NCBI RefSeq assembly: GCF_000316035.1
Contig: NZ_ANHX01000078.1
Coordinates: 1-42,370 of the forward strand
Direction of reading: 5' to 3'
Length of the DNA stretch: 42,370 bases
From: Paenibacillus sp. PAMC 26794
GTDB lineage: Bacteria; Bacillota; Bacilli; Paenibacillales; Paenibacillaceae
Position 1 is the stretch's first letter. Each line of letters opens with the position of its first letter. Made by a program: the position numbers and the translations under genes. The notes under the pieces are model-generated. The model did no database searches. It was not told where the DNA came from and saw only the letters and a program-made list of their open reading frames with translations. This document shows, piece by piece, positions 24,584-32,765 of this stretch.

Positions 24584-25768
24584 TTACGTTAATTGTTTCT
24601 TTAAAAGCTTCTCATTCTGTTCTATCAGCTGACCCCGCTGGCTGGCACAATCCAGGGAACGATATGGATCAGCCGGTGTATTGAACGTATAATCGACCAG
24701 TTTCTCCAGAGTCGTTGTTGCTACATGACAGCGGGTATCACTGGATGCGTAATAGATAAAGACTTCTTCTTTTTCATTGACTACAGCACCATTGCAGAAA
24801 ATAACATTGGACACATCGCCTACACGCTCGTCGTCATAAGGGGCAATGAAGTGGCCGCCCGGCTTGGCAATAATACGCACCGGATCATTCAGATCGGTGG
24901 CGAAGGTGTATAACACATAACGCAGGCCTGCCGCGGTGTTCCGAACTCCGTGAGCAATGTGAATCCAGCCCCGATCCGTCTTGAGCGGAGCAGGGCCTTG
25001 ACCGTTTTTGACCTCATAGACCGTATGATATTGCCGTTCGTCGATAATCGTCTCTTCATGAATGACAGGGTTTAAGATATCCTCACACAGACCAAAGGCG
25101 ATTCCGCCGCCGCTGCCTGTTGAGATGAATCCGTCTTGTGGACGGGTGTAGAAGGCATACTTTCCATCCACGAATTCCGGGTGTAATACGACATTGCGCT
25201 GTTGAGGGGAATTCGTTGTGATGTTGGGCAACCGTTCCCAGCTTGTGAGATCTCCTGTACGAACCAGTCCTGCCTGTGCAACTGCGCTGGATGTATCAAA
25301 TGCAGGAGCCTCAGGGTCTTTGCGTTCCGAGCAATAGATGCCATAGATCCAACCATCTTCATGTTGAACGAGGCGCATATCATACTGATTGGTTTCATCC
25401 GCATCGATATCTTCCCAGACCAATGGTTTACCCGTGAAACGGAATCCGTCGATACCATTGTCGCTCTCGGCGAGCGCAAAGATTGATTTGCGATCCAATC
25501 CTTCCGTACGGATGACCATGACGTATTTGCCATTGAAATAGATGGCTCCTGGGTTCAGTGTAGCGTTAATGCCCAGGCGTTCCATGAAATGCGGGTTCGT
25601 CGTCTCATCCAGATCGAATCTCCAATGCAGCGGTACATGATGGCGAGTGATAACCGGATACTGGTACCGATCATATACGCCATTGTAGAAGGAAGAGTTG
25701 ATCTCATTGGGGCGAGTAAGCAATTGCTCCTGTTTCTCCAATAACTCTTTGTATTTCGGGTGTATCAT
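24584..25768 (-). CDS. GH130_1 4-O-beta-mannosyl-glucose phosphorylase
   Basis: A 394-residue cytoplasmic phosphorylase of the MGP type (Bacteroides fragilis and Ruminococcus albus RaMP1 class): mannosyl-beta-1,4-glucose plus phosphate gives mannose-1-phosphate and glucose. The N-terminal helix (YKELLEKQEQLLTRPNE) and VPLHWRFDLD, then NPGAIYFNGKYVMVIRTEG are characteristic. NQYDMRLV holds the catalytic acid, Asp130, close to Asp131 of the Bacteroides enzyme. GQGPAPLKTDRGWIHIAHGV and YYASSDTRCHVATT follow as in the family. No signal peptide. Its ATG lies next to the epimerase stop, with agaggat inside the epimerase gene, so the two are translationally coupled. The epimerase makes its substrate. 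Confidence 0.9.
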   Translation of the reverse strand: MIHPKYKELLEKQEQLLTRPNEINSSFYNGVYDRYQYPVITRHHVPLHWRFDLDETTNPHFMERLGINATLNPGAIYFNGKYVMVIRTEGLDRKSIFALAESDNGIDGFRFTGKPLVWEDIDADETNQYDMRLVQHEDGWIYGIYCSERKDPEAPAFDTSSAVAQAGLVRTGDLTSWERLPNITTNSPQQRNVVLHPEFVDGKYAFYTRPQDGFISTGSGGGIAFGLCEDILNPVIHEETIIDERQYHTVYEVKNGQGPAPLKTDRGWIHIAHGVRNTAAGLRYVLYTFATDLNDPVRIIAKPGGHFIAPYDDERVGDVSNVIFCNGAVVNEKEEVFIYYASSDTRCHVATTTLEKLVDYTFNTPADPYRSLDCASQRGQLIEQNEKLLKKQLT

Positions 25769-26955
25769 TCTGATCCCATCCTCTCGATTAGTTCAATACA
25801 GAATCTGCTATTGTGATACGGGCATTTCCACGGTCCAGCAATCTCGCTCTGATCCGGTGTACCGTTTCCATCAACCGACCAGTACCATTCCCCACCAGCG
25901 CGCTGATCAATGATGTTTTCTTTGTTATAGGTCCACAAGCGTTCCACTCTCTCCAGAAACAATGGATCACCTGTACGCTGATACGCGTTATAGAAGCCGA
26001 CCATCGCCTCAGCTTGAACCCACCAAATGCGTTTCTCATCGATATGTTCACCTTCTTGTTCATTGAGCAGGGAACCATCGGCATTCACGGCCACATTGGA
26101 GATGTTATAGGCAATATCCGTTACCATCGCCGCATACTCCGGATGTTGTTCCATCCCTAGAACTTTCAGTGCTTCGTCGATCAGCCAGCTGGCTTCAATG
26201 TCATGTCCGAACGAGCGCAGGTCAATGATGGATTCCCACTGTTTGTTGAAAAATACCCCGAGAAACTTGGTGTCTTGGTCATACACCCGTTCATATAGAA
26301 TTCCGAGCAGGCGTTCCAGCGCCGCCTTCACTTGTTGATCCGGCCACACGCGATAGAGCGTGGTGTAGGCCTCTAACACATGGATGTGCGTATTCATTGT
26401 GTAATCCGCAATCACCCCGTTTTCGCTCAGCATTTCATTGGGTTGTTCCTTCCATGTGCGATCAAATTGTTCCTTGTACGCAGGTAGTTCGGCATCCAGA
26501 CCTTTGTCCTCGATTAGAGTAAAAAGCGTTTTCGCAAGTTCCAATGCAGAAGCATCCCCGGTAGCACGATAGTACTCACTGAGTGAATACACGCCGAATG
26601 ATTGCGTATACACATGTTTGCTCGTGTCCAACGCTTCCCCTCTGTAATCTACCATCCAGTACATACCGCCATATTCGGTATCCATCACATGGTCTGCGAG
26701 AAAACGATAGGCGTGCTCCGCGTGATCGCGCCATCTTTCGTTTCCGGTAACCCGATACGCCGCTGCAAAAGACCATAATTGCCGTGCCGTGGCGATCCCG
26801 CCTTTGGGTGCCTGTGGATTCACCTGAAGATCATTGCCAACCCAGCCGTAGAATCCACCGTGGGTTGTATCTTTAAGGTTGGACCAGAAGGGTAAAATCT
26901 GATTCTCCCAATGCGCCTTAATCTCAGATTGGAGTTGGGGTGATTTTGTATTCAT
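25765..26955 (-). CDS. Mannobiose/cellobiose 2-epimerase (AGE family)
   Basis: A 396-residue alpha/alpha-barrel enzyme. The catalytic and substrate histidines are in order: His190 (MNTHIHVLEAY), His251 (GHDIEASWL), and His381 (CPYHNSR), with Trp and Arg residues around ARQLWSFAAAYR. The enzyme class inverts C2 of the reducing sugar of beta-1,4-disaccharides. In this locus, mannobiose to mannosyl-glucose is the expected reaction, feeding the adjacent phosphorylase. It is cytoplasmic. AAGGAG lies about 9 bases upstream on the minus strand. It is first in its operon behind a consensus promoter and an operator. Confidence 0.9.
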   Translation of the reverse strand: MNTKSPQLQSEIKAHWENQILPFWSNLKDTTHGGFYGWVGNDLQVNPQAPKGGIATARQLWSFAAAYRVTGNERWRDHAEHAYRFLADHVMDTEYGGMYWMVDYRGEALDTSKHVYTQSFGVYSLSEYYRATGDASALELAKTLFTLIEDKGLDAELPAYKEQFDRTWKEQPNEMLSENGVIADYTMNTHIHVLEAYTTLYRVWPDQQVKAALERLLGILYERVYDQDTKFLGVFFNKQWESIIDLRSFGHDIEASWLIDEALKVLGMEQHPEYAAMVTDIAYNISNVAVNADGSLLNEQEGEHIDEKRIWWVQAEAMVGFYNAYQRTGDPLFLERVERLWTYNKENIIDQRAGGEWYWSVDGNGTPDQSEIAGPWKCPYHNSRFCIELIERMGSE

Positions 26956-26998
26956 AAGTGAGCGCTCCTTCAGAATGTTACATCAATCTCATTTAGTT

Positions 26999-27014
26999 AA
27001 GTTAACGATAACTT
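26999..27014. promoter_or_regulatory. LacI-type operator 1, start region of the epimerase promoter
   Basis: AAGTTAACGATAACTT is a 16-bp near-perfect palindrome (AAGTTA-WCGW-TAACTT) with the CG centre typical of LacI-family operators. It lies just downstream of the start predicted for the minus-strand promoter. Confidence 0.7.
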
Positions 27015-27023
27015 TATTAGATA

Positions 27024-27052
27024 ATATTAGTGCCCTAAAAAACAGATGTCAA
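27024..27052 (-). promoter_or_regulatory. Sigma-A promoter of the epimerase-MGP operon
   Basis: On the minus strand, TTGACA (27047-27052), 17 bases, TAATAT (27024-27029). Confidence 0.75.
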
Positions 27053-27096
27053 CGAAATGCATCGCAATTTTTCTTGTTAAGTTATAAATAAATGAA

Positions 27097-27125
27097 TTGA
27101 CAGGTAAGCGTTACCATAATAGAAT
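27097..27125 (+). promoter_or_regulatory. Sigma-A promoter of the importer-MOP-mannanase operon with cre-like palindrome in its spacer
   Basis: TTGACA (27097-27102), 17-base spacer, TAGAAT (27120-27125). The spacer holds GGTAAGCGTTACCA (27103-27116), a GGTAA-GCG-TTACC palindrome matching 12 of 14 positions of the CcpA site. Binding there would block polymerase directly. Confidence 0.75.
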
Positions 27126-27135
27126 TCATCTTGTA

Positions 27136-27151
27136 ACCTTAACGATAACTT
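27136..27151. promoter_or_regulatory. LacI-type operator 2, start region of the importer promoter
   Basis: ACCTTAACGATAACTT shares the 13-base TTAACGATAACTT with operator 1 and lies just after the start predicted for the plus-strand promoter. The two operators sit in equivalent places at the two divergent promoters. Confidence 0.7.
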
Positions 27152-27179
27152 AATTAACTTAAGAGAGGGGTCGAAACAA

Positions 27180-28493
27180 TTGAGAAAAAACAAAGGTTGG
27201 ATGATGTTGCTGACGATGCTGCTCATCACTTCACTACTTGCTGCATGTTCATCCGGAGGTGGATCTTCGCAGGCAGGGGAGGAGATCAGTACAGATCCGG
27301 CAGATATCAAAGGTGAAATAACTGTTCTGACGCAACGTACAGATATTGTGGATACCATATTCAAAGACTACGCTGCGGAGTTCAATAAGGAATACCCGGA
27401 TGTCAAAGTGAACTTCCAGGCACTGGCCGACTATGAAGGGCAAGTGAAAATCCGTATGAGCACCAAGGATTATGGTGACGTTCTGATGATCCCGACCAGT
27501 GTTCCGATCGCGGATATCCCGGACTTTTTCGAGCCGCTTGGCACGTACGATGAACTGAAAGACAAATACACCGCTATTGAGGAACGTATGGTGGATGGCC
27601 AGGTATATGGTATTCCTACGGTCATCACGTTCTCGGGAATTATCTATAACAAACAGGTCTTCAAAGACGCAGGTATTACCGAATTGCCAAAAACACCGGA
27701 GCAATTCCAGGCTGCGCTTCAGTTGATCAAAGACAATACTGACGCGGTTCCGCTCTACACCAACTATGCATCTGGCTGGGCATTAACCCAATGGGAAGCA
27801 GACCTGCCAACGGTTGCAGGTAGCATAGATTACGTGAATGTGGACCAACCAAACACAGATGATAACTTTGTGCCTGGTCAGCCGCACTATGAACTGTACA
27901 AAGTGCTCTATGATGCAGCCAAGAACGGTCTAATCGAGAAAGATCCAACAACAACCGACTGGGAAAGCTCCAAAGCTGATCTTGCCAAAGGCAAAATTGC
28001 CACGATGGCACTTGGCTCTTGGGCCATCACACAGATCCAAGGCATGACAGATACTCCAGACGACATTGGATTCCTTCCTTTTCCTACGAATGCAAGCGAG
28101 GTTGTGGTACCACTCTCCGCAGACTATAACATCGGCATGAACGTCAACAGTGAGAACAAACCTGCTGCCAAAGCCTGGATTGACTGGTTCCTGGCGAAAT
28201 CGAACTACGCAGTTGAACAGGGCGGCGGTATGGATGCAGACAAGAATGCTGAATTGCCACCGATTTTGGATCAATATAAAGATGTGAAATTCTCCACGCT
28301 TACACCTGCCAAAGAAGGTCAGGAAGGTCTGGTCGACAAGATTGATAACGAAGGCGAAATCGGTCTCTGGCAGCCTGACTTCAAGAAACGCATTATCGAA
28401 GCAGGTATTGGGAACCGCAAAGAATCGTATGACGACATCATGAAAGATCTGAACGACAAGTGGGCGAAAGCACGCGCAGAACTCGCGAAGTAA
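27180..28493 (+). CDS. CUT1 sugar-binding lipoprotein (mannooligosaccharide importer)
   Basis: A 437-residue extracellular solute-binding protein (family 1). It is a lipoprotein: MRKNKGWMMLLTMLLITSLLAAC, lipobox LAAC, then a Ser/Gly-rich tether. The two-lobed fold is indicated by GEITVLTQRTD, YGDVLMIPTSVPIADIPDFFEPL, GQVYGIPTVITFSGIIYNKQVFKDAGI and GKIATMALGSWAI. The TTG start (27180) follows gagagggg and is first in the operon. It should capture beta-1,4-mannooligosaccharides and hand them to the two permeases downstream. No ATPase gene is present, so a shared MsmX-type ATPase elsewhere is expected. The substrate is inferred from neighbours. Confidence 0.9.
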   Translation: MRKNKGWMMLLTMLLITSLLAACSSGGGSSQAGEEISTDPADIKGEITVLTQRTDIVDTIFKDYAAEFNKEYPDVKVNFQALADYEGQVKIRMSTKDYGDVLMIPTSVPIADIPDFFEPLGTYDELKDKYTAIEERMVDGQVYGIPTVITFSGIIYNKQVFKDAGITELPKTPEQFQAALQLIKDNTDAVPLYTNYASGWALTQWEADLPTVAGSIDYVNVDQPNTDDNFVPGQPHYELYKVLYDAAKNGLIEKDPTTTDWESSKADLAKGKIATMALGSWAITQIQGMTDTPDDIGFLPFPTNASEVVVPLSADYNIGMNVNSENKPAAKAWIDWFLAKSNYAVEQGGGMDADKNAELPPILDQYKDVKFSTLTPAKEGQEGLVDKIDNEGEIGLWQPDFKKRIIEAGIGNRKESYDDIMKDLNDKWAKARAELAK

Positions 28494-28495
28494 GC

Positions 28496-28741
28496 AAACT
28501 ACGCCCGATACATTGGATCTGTAAAGTCGCTACATGTTGACTGACCACCGTTGACATGCAGCGAAGCACTGACGTTGGCTGAGGCAGAGGGGATTCTGCC
28601 ATTGATCTGGCATTTTGCATCTAGATAAAGGATGAAGGATGTAAGATGCCACCCTTGGTGGTTGATTATCCAGCCATATGTGCAATTGGACGGGAGTCTT
28701 TCGATATATAGGCGGGTGAACCGCTTGGAGGTGTGGAGAGC
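28496..28741 (+). other. 246-base operon spacer with small hairpins
   Basis: GGCAGAGGGGATTCTGCC and CCACCCTTGGTGG can fold into hairpins without T-runs. Such stems after a binding-protein gene often stabilise its message and set the ratio of binding protein to permease. No gene is seen. Confidence 0.4.
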
Positions 28742-29629
28742 ATGAAGTACTTAAAACTTTCGAATTGGGGCTACTCAGCGCAACGCATATTTATCATCTG
28801 TGCCTTCTCAATTATTCCGCTGGCGTTGCTGTTTACATTTGCATACTTGCCAGTCATCAACATGTTCAAATACAGTTTCACCGATTGGAACGGATACAGC
28901 AAAAGGTTCGATTATGTTGGGTTTGAGAACTATACACGCATATTCAGTGATCCCGAATACTTCAAAGTATTTATTGTCAGCTTGTATTACTTCGTGGCTA
29001 CGTTCTTACAGATGGGCTTGGCGCTTTACTTTGCCACCATTCTGAGTTTCAAAGTTCGAGGCAAAAACTTCTTCAAAGGCATACTGTTTTTTCCTTATTT
29101 GCTGAATGGGGTAGCCATCGGTTTTATCTTCCTCTTTTTCTTCAAACCAGACGGTACACTCGATATGCTCATGCATGCTGTAGGGCTGGGACAATACACG
29201 CAGCTCTGGCTCGGAAATCCGAATATTATCAACGTGTCACTCGCAGGTGCATCGGTATGGAGATACATGGGCTTCAACTTTATCATTTTCCTGGGTGCAA
29301 TCTCCTCCATTCCGAAGGATGTGTATGAAGCATCCGATATTGATGGTGCCAATCGCTGGCAGCAATTCCGCCACATCATCCTGCCAAGCATTACACGCAT
29401 CCTGCAGCTCAACCTGATCTTGGCGATTAGCGGCGCAATTAGTGCGTTCGATATTCCATATATCATGACCGATGGTTCCAACGGCAGTATGACATTTGTA
29501 ATCCAGACGGTTCATTTGGCGTTTAAATACGGCAAGCTGGGACTGGCATCCGCCATGGCTGTGGTGCTGCTCTTGATCGTTATTCTTGTTACGCTTGTGC
29601 AGCGCGTCACCATGAAAGGGGAGGAATAA
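28742..29629 (+). CDS. CUT1 sugar ABC permease 1
   Basis: A 295-residue MalF/LacF-type permease with six membrane segments. The conserved EAA loop is YEASDIDGANRWQQFRHIILPSI (about 198-220), which docks the ATPase. SFTDWNGYSKRFDYVGFENY is the usual early periplasmic motif of sugar permeases. GGAGGTG lies 8 bases before ATG 28742; the in-frame GTG at 28733 is part of that ribosome site. Two bases separate it from permease 2. Confidence 0.9.
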   Translation: MKYLKLSNWGYSAQRIFIICAFSIIPLALLFTFAYLPVINMFKYSFTDWNGYSKRFDYVGFENYTRIFSDPEYFKVFIVSLYYFVATFLQMGLALYFATILSFKVRGKNFFKGILFFPYLLNGVAIGFIFLFFFKPDGTLDMLMHAVGLGQYTQLWLGNPNIINVSLAGASVWRYMGFNFIIFLGAISSIPKDVYEASDIDGANRWQQFRHIILPSITRILQLNLILAISGAISAFDIPYIMTDGSNGSMTFVIQTVHLAFKYGKLGLASAMAVVLLLIVILVTLVQRVTMKGEE

Positions 29630-29631
29630 AC

Positions 29632-30465
29632 GTGACACAATTCAAATACACCCTTGCGAGCGTGGTTAAATATGCTTCCCTGGTGCTTGCGGCGTTTATC
29701 GCACTGTTACCCATCGTGGTCATCCTGTTTGCATCTCTCAAAACGAATGCGGAATACGCTACCAGCAGCCCGCTTGCCCCGCCAGCCAACTGGCTGAACT
29801 TTGCGAACTATGCTAAGGCTTTTGTGGATGGCAACATGCTGGTCGGTTTCAAAAACACCATTATTATCTTGTTCATCTCCATTATAGGGGCGACCTTAAC
29901 GGGTTCCATGATCGCATATGTGCTGGATCGGTTCAAATTCAAAGGCAAGAAAATCATGGTCGCGGCGTTCCTGCTCGCTACCCTGATTCCAAGTGTTACG
30001 ACGCAGGTCGCCACATTCCAGATCATCAACGCGCTCGACCTGTTTAACACACGTTGGGCGGCCATCGTGATGTACCTGGGTACAGATATCATCGCGATTT
30101 ATATCTTCCTGCAGTTCCTTGGCTCTATCTCCAGTGCATTGGACGAATCCGCTATGCTGGACGGTGCGTCGTACTTCACGATCTACTGGAAAATCATTCT
30201 GCCACTGCTGAAACCGGCCATTGTAACGGTCATTATCGTGAAGGGTGTGAACATCTATAACGACTTCTACACACCGTTCCTGTACATGCCAAAGACCGAT
30301 CTACAGGTCATATCCACCGCCTTGTTCAAATTTAAGGGACCGTTCGGGTCGCAGTGGGAGGTCATCAGCGCCGGCATCATGATCGCCATTATTCCAACCA
30401 TGATCATCTTCCTGTTGTTACAAAAGTACATCTACAATGGCTTCGCGCAAGGCTCCGTTAAATAA
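29632..30465 (+). CDS. CUT1 sugar ABC permease 2
   Basis: A 277-residue MalG-type permease with six membrane segments. LDESAMLDGASYFTIYWKIILPLLKPA is the EAA loop. The C-terminus, LLLQKYIYNGFAQGSVK, is the usual ending of CUT1 MalG-type proteins (GxxxGAVK). The start is GTG 29632, with ggggagg 7 bases upstream. It forms the membrane pore with permease 1, and the phosphorylase gene follows 21 bases after its stop. Confidence 0.92.
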   Translation: MTQFKYTLASVVKYASLVLAAFIALLPIVVILFASLKTNAEYATSSPLAPPANWLNFANYAKAFVDGNMLVGFKNTIIILFISIIGATLTGSMIAYVLDRFKFKGKKIMVAAFLLATLIPSVTTQVATFQIINALDLFNTRWAAIVMYLGTDIIAIYIFLQFLGSISSALDESAMLDGASYFTIYWKIILPLLKPAIVTVIIVKGVNIYNDFYTPFLYMPKTDLQVISTALFKFKGPFGSQWEVISAGIMIAIIPTMIIFLLLQKYIYNGFAQGSVK

Positions 30466-30486
30466 AACCCGAAGGGAGAATGAAAA

Positions 30487-31524
30487 ATGTCAGTTGCCGA
30501 AACGAAAAACGTACACATTGTTGGGGACGCTTTGCCGAATATGCCATGGGAAGCCAAACCGGAGGGAACGGAAGGCCCGGTATGGAGACACTCGGCGAAT
30601 CCGGTGGTTCCGCGTAACCCGGTCAAAGGCGTTGCTCGCATTTTCAACAGTGCTGTTGTACCGTATGAAGGAAAATTCATTGGTGTATTCCGCGCCGAAA
30701 CCGTTAATGGCCGTCCGCACCTGCACATGGGGGCGAGTGAGGACGGTTTGGAGTGGACGATTGAAGAAGAGCGTATTGCATTTGTAGATGAAAATGGCGA
30801 TCCGTTTATGCCCAACTATGCGTATGACCCGCGTCTGGTCAAAGTCGAGGACACGTATTACATCATCTGGTGTACAGACTTCTACGGTGCAGCACTCGGT
30901 CTAGCGAAGACGGATGACTTCAAAACATTTGTCCGCCTCGAAAATCCAATGCTGCCGTTCAACCGTAATGGCGTATTGTTCCCGCGTAAAATCAACGATA
31001 ACTATGTGATGTTGTCCAGACCGAGCGACAGTGGACATACCCCATTCGGAGACATTTTCCTGAGTGAAAGCCCGGATCTGGTGTATTGGGGCAAGCATCG
31101 TCATGTGATGAGCAAGGGCGGCCAAGGTTGGTGGCAATCGGTCAAAATTGGCGGCGGGCCCGCTCCGATCGAAACGTCCGAAGGCTGGCTGATGTTCTAC
31201 CACGGCGTAACTGGAACCTGTAACGGTTTTGTCTATAGCATGGGGGCGGTCATTCTGGATCTGGATGAGCCGTCCAAAGTAAAATATCGTTCCTCCAACT
31301 TTGTACTGACACCGGAAAAATGGTACGAAGAACAAGGCTTCGTTGATAACGTCATCTTCCCGTGTGCAACACTGCATGATGCCGAGACCGGACGTATCGC
31401 TATCTATTACGGCGCCGCCGACACGTATGTGGGCGTGGCTTACACAACCATCGAAGAGATCGTGAACTATGTGATCGAGACGGATGAAGTTATTGCCGGA
31501 GATCATGAAGAGGGCAAGCTGTAA
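30487..31524 (+). CDS. GH130_2 beta-1,4-mannooligosaccharide phosphorylase
   Basis: A 345-residue cytoplasmic phosphorylase of the MOP type (R. albus RaMP2 class), releasing mannose-1-phosphate from the non-reducing end of mannooligosaccharides. YAYDPRLVKVEDTYYI carries the catalytic Asp114. NPVVPRNP, RIFNSAVVPYEGKFIGVFRAE, GGGPAPIETSEGWLMFYHGV and YYGAADTYVGVAYTT are the family blocks. No signal peptide. gaagggag lies 9 bases before the ATG. The stop overlaps the mannanase start by one base (TAATG). It complements the GH130_1 enzyme, which acts on mannosyl-glucose. Confidence 0.9.
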   Translation: MSVAETKNVHIVGDALPNMPWEAKPEGTEGPVWRHSANPVVPRNPVKGVARIFNSAVVPYEGKFIGVFRAETVNGRPHLHMGASEDGLEWTIEEERIAFVDENGDPFMPNYAYDPRLVKVEDTYYIIWCTDFYGAALGLAKTDDFKTFVRLENPMLPFNRNGVLFPRKINDNYVMLSRPSDSGHTPFGDIFLSESPDLVYWGKHRHVMSKGGQGWWQSVKIGGGPAPIETSEGWLMFYHGVTGTCNGFVYSMGAVILDLDEPSKVKYRSSNFVLTPEKWYEEQGFVDNVIFPCATLHDAETGRIAIYYGAADTYVGVAYTTIEEIVNYVIETDEVIAGDHEEGKL

Positions 31525-32471
31525 TGCATATGGATTATATCAAGGGATTTACATTTGGCTGGATGAGTGGCAGGGGTGACTTCCGTAAGCCGGAAGCCAA
31601 AGAATCCTTGCGCCTGATGGCTGAACGTACAGGCAGTTCACATGTTATTTTTGCACTGGCGGCACATCAGGATCATCCGCAGGCAATAGAAGTGAAGTAT
31701 CGGGGTGCACATTTGGTGGAGGATGATGAACTGATCGACATGATTCGTTATGCCCGTACACTCGGGCTGCGTATCATTCTGAAACCAACCGTTAACTGCA
31801 CCGACGGCACATGGCGTGCACACATTAATTTTTTTGATATCGATGTGCCTTGTGAGCCGAAGTGGAAGGATTGGTTCCGCAGCTATACGGCATTTCAGAA
31901 GCATTATGCAGTGATTGCAGAGCAGGAAAAGTGTGAGATGTTCATCGTAGGCTGTGAGATGGTGCAATCCGAGCGTCGGGATGAAGAGTGGCGCGAGGTG
32001 ATCGCCGGTGTGCGTGAAGTGTACACAGGACTGGTGTCATACAACACGGATAAATATCAGGAAGGTCATGTGAAATGGTGGGATGCCGTTGACGTCATCT
32101 CTTCCAGTGGTTATTATCCCATCGGAGATTGGGAGGCGCAACTGGATCGTATTGAACAGGTGATTGCTCCCTATGGTAAACCCTTTTTCTTCGCGGAAGC
32201 AGGCTGTCCCAGCCGCAGCGGATCAGCCCAGGTTCCAAACGATTGGGGACTGGAAGGCGAAGTGAATACGGAGGAACAAGAGCGTTTCTATGAGGCGATG
32301 TTCCGGCATGTCAGTCAGCGTGACTGGGTACGTGGATTCGGTCTGTGGGATTGGAGCGCACATCTACACACGGAGAAGGAGGCGCTGACCGATGACGGAT
32401 ATGGAGTTTATGGCAAGCCAGCGGAGCAGGTGATCCGTCGGTTCTATGAGGGCATCGCTGTAGAAGTTTAA
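31524..32471 (+). CDS. Cytoplasmic GH113 beta-1,4-mannanase
   Basis: A 315-residue (beta/alpha)8 hydrolase. The acid/base Glu145 is in FIVGCEMVQSE and the nucleophile Glu225 in FFFAEAGCPS, equivalent in spacing to Glu151 and Glu231 of the Alicyclobacillus enzyme that founded the family. KPTVNCTDGTWRAHI and SSGYYPIGDW line the sugar site. No signal peptide, so it acts on imported oligosaccharides, hydrolysing long ones or releasing mannose or mannobiose, and shares the cytoplasm with both phosphorylases. The start ATG 31524 overlaps the upstream stop; ATG 31530 is possible. It is the last gene of the operon. Confidence 0.88.
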   Translation: MHMDYIKGFTFGWMSGRGDFRKPEAKESLRLMAERTGSSHVIFALAAHQDHPQAIEVKYRGAHLVEDDELIDMIRYARTLGLRIILKPTVNCTDGTWRAHINFFDIDVPCEPKWKDWFRSYTAFQKHYAVIAEQEKCEMFIVGCEMVQSERRDEEWREVIAGVREVYTGLVSYNTDKYQEGHVKWWDAVDVISSSGYYPIGDWEAQLDRIEQVIAPYGKPFFFAEAGCPSRSGSAQVPNDWGLEGEVNTEEQERFYEAMFRHVSQRDWVRGFGLWDWSAHLHTEKEALTDDGYGVYGKPAEQVIRRFYEGIAVEV

Positions 32472-32611
32472 ACGAGAAACAAGAAGGCGTATGAAGATGG
32501 ATTTCAGTGATATATTTGCATATGTACTTTCGTGATTTCCATGCTGTGAGCAAGGAATAGCAGATTATTGTGGAACTTATTTTTTCAGTTGTGATTCATA
32601 TTCAGGTCGAG

Positions 32612-32643
32612 AGGCTCTTCCTCCTATAGGAAGGGCTTTTTTG
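32612..32643 (+). terminator. Terminator of the mannooligosaccharide operon
   Basis: AGGCTCTTCCT pairs with AGGAAGGGCTT over about 5 bases and is followed by TTTTTT. Confidence 0.85.
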
Positions 32644-32680
32644 GCTATTTTAATAACAACACATACTATGTCGAATTTTG

Positions 32681-32709
32681 TTGACAAAAGGAGGGCTCCT
32701 GCCTATTCT
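32681..32709 (+). promoter_or_regulatory. Promoter of the nikABCDE-like operon
   Basis: TTGACA (32681-32686), 17 bases, TATTCT (32704-32709). The start would fall near 32716, just before the Fur box. Confidence 0.6.
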
Positions 32710-32720
32710 TAATGGATGAA

Positions 32721-32739
32721 TATGATAATCATTATCATA
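32721..32739. promoter_or_regulatory. Fur box before the nikABCDE-like operon
   Basis: TATGATAATCATTATCATA is a 9-1-9 perfect palindrome. It contains TGATAATCATTATCA (32723-32737), which matches the Bacillus 7-1-7 Fur consensus TGATAATNATTATCA at every position. It lies just downstream of the -10 and upstream of the ribosome site, so iron-bound Fur should block transcription. Confidence 0.88.
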
Positions 32740-32765
32740 AAATAGAGAAAAGGGGTTCAACATCC

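Noticed and set aside
32712..32765. N-terminal extension of the NikA-like protein
   Set aside because: The extension would run through the Fur box, has no ribosome site, and would place charged residues before the lipoprotein signal.
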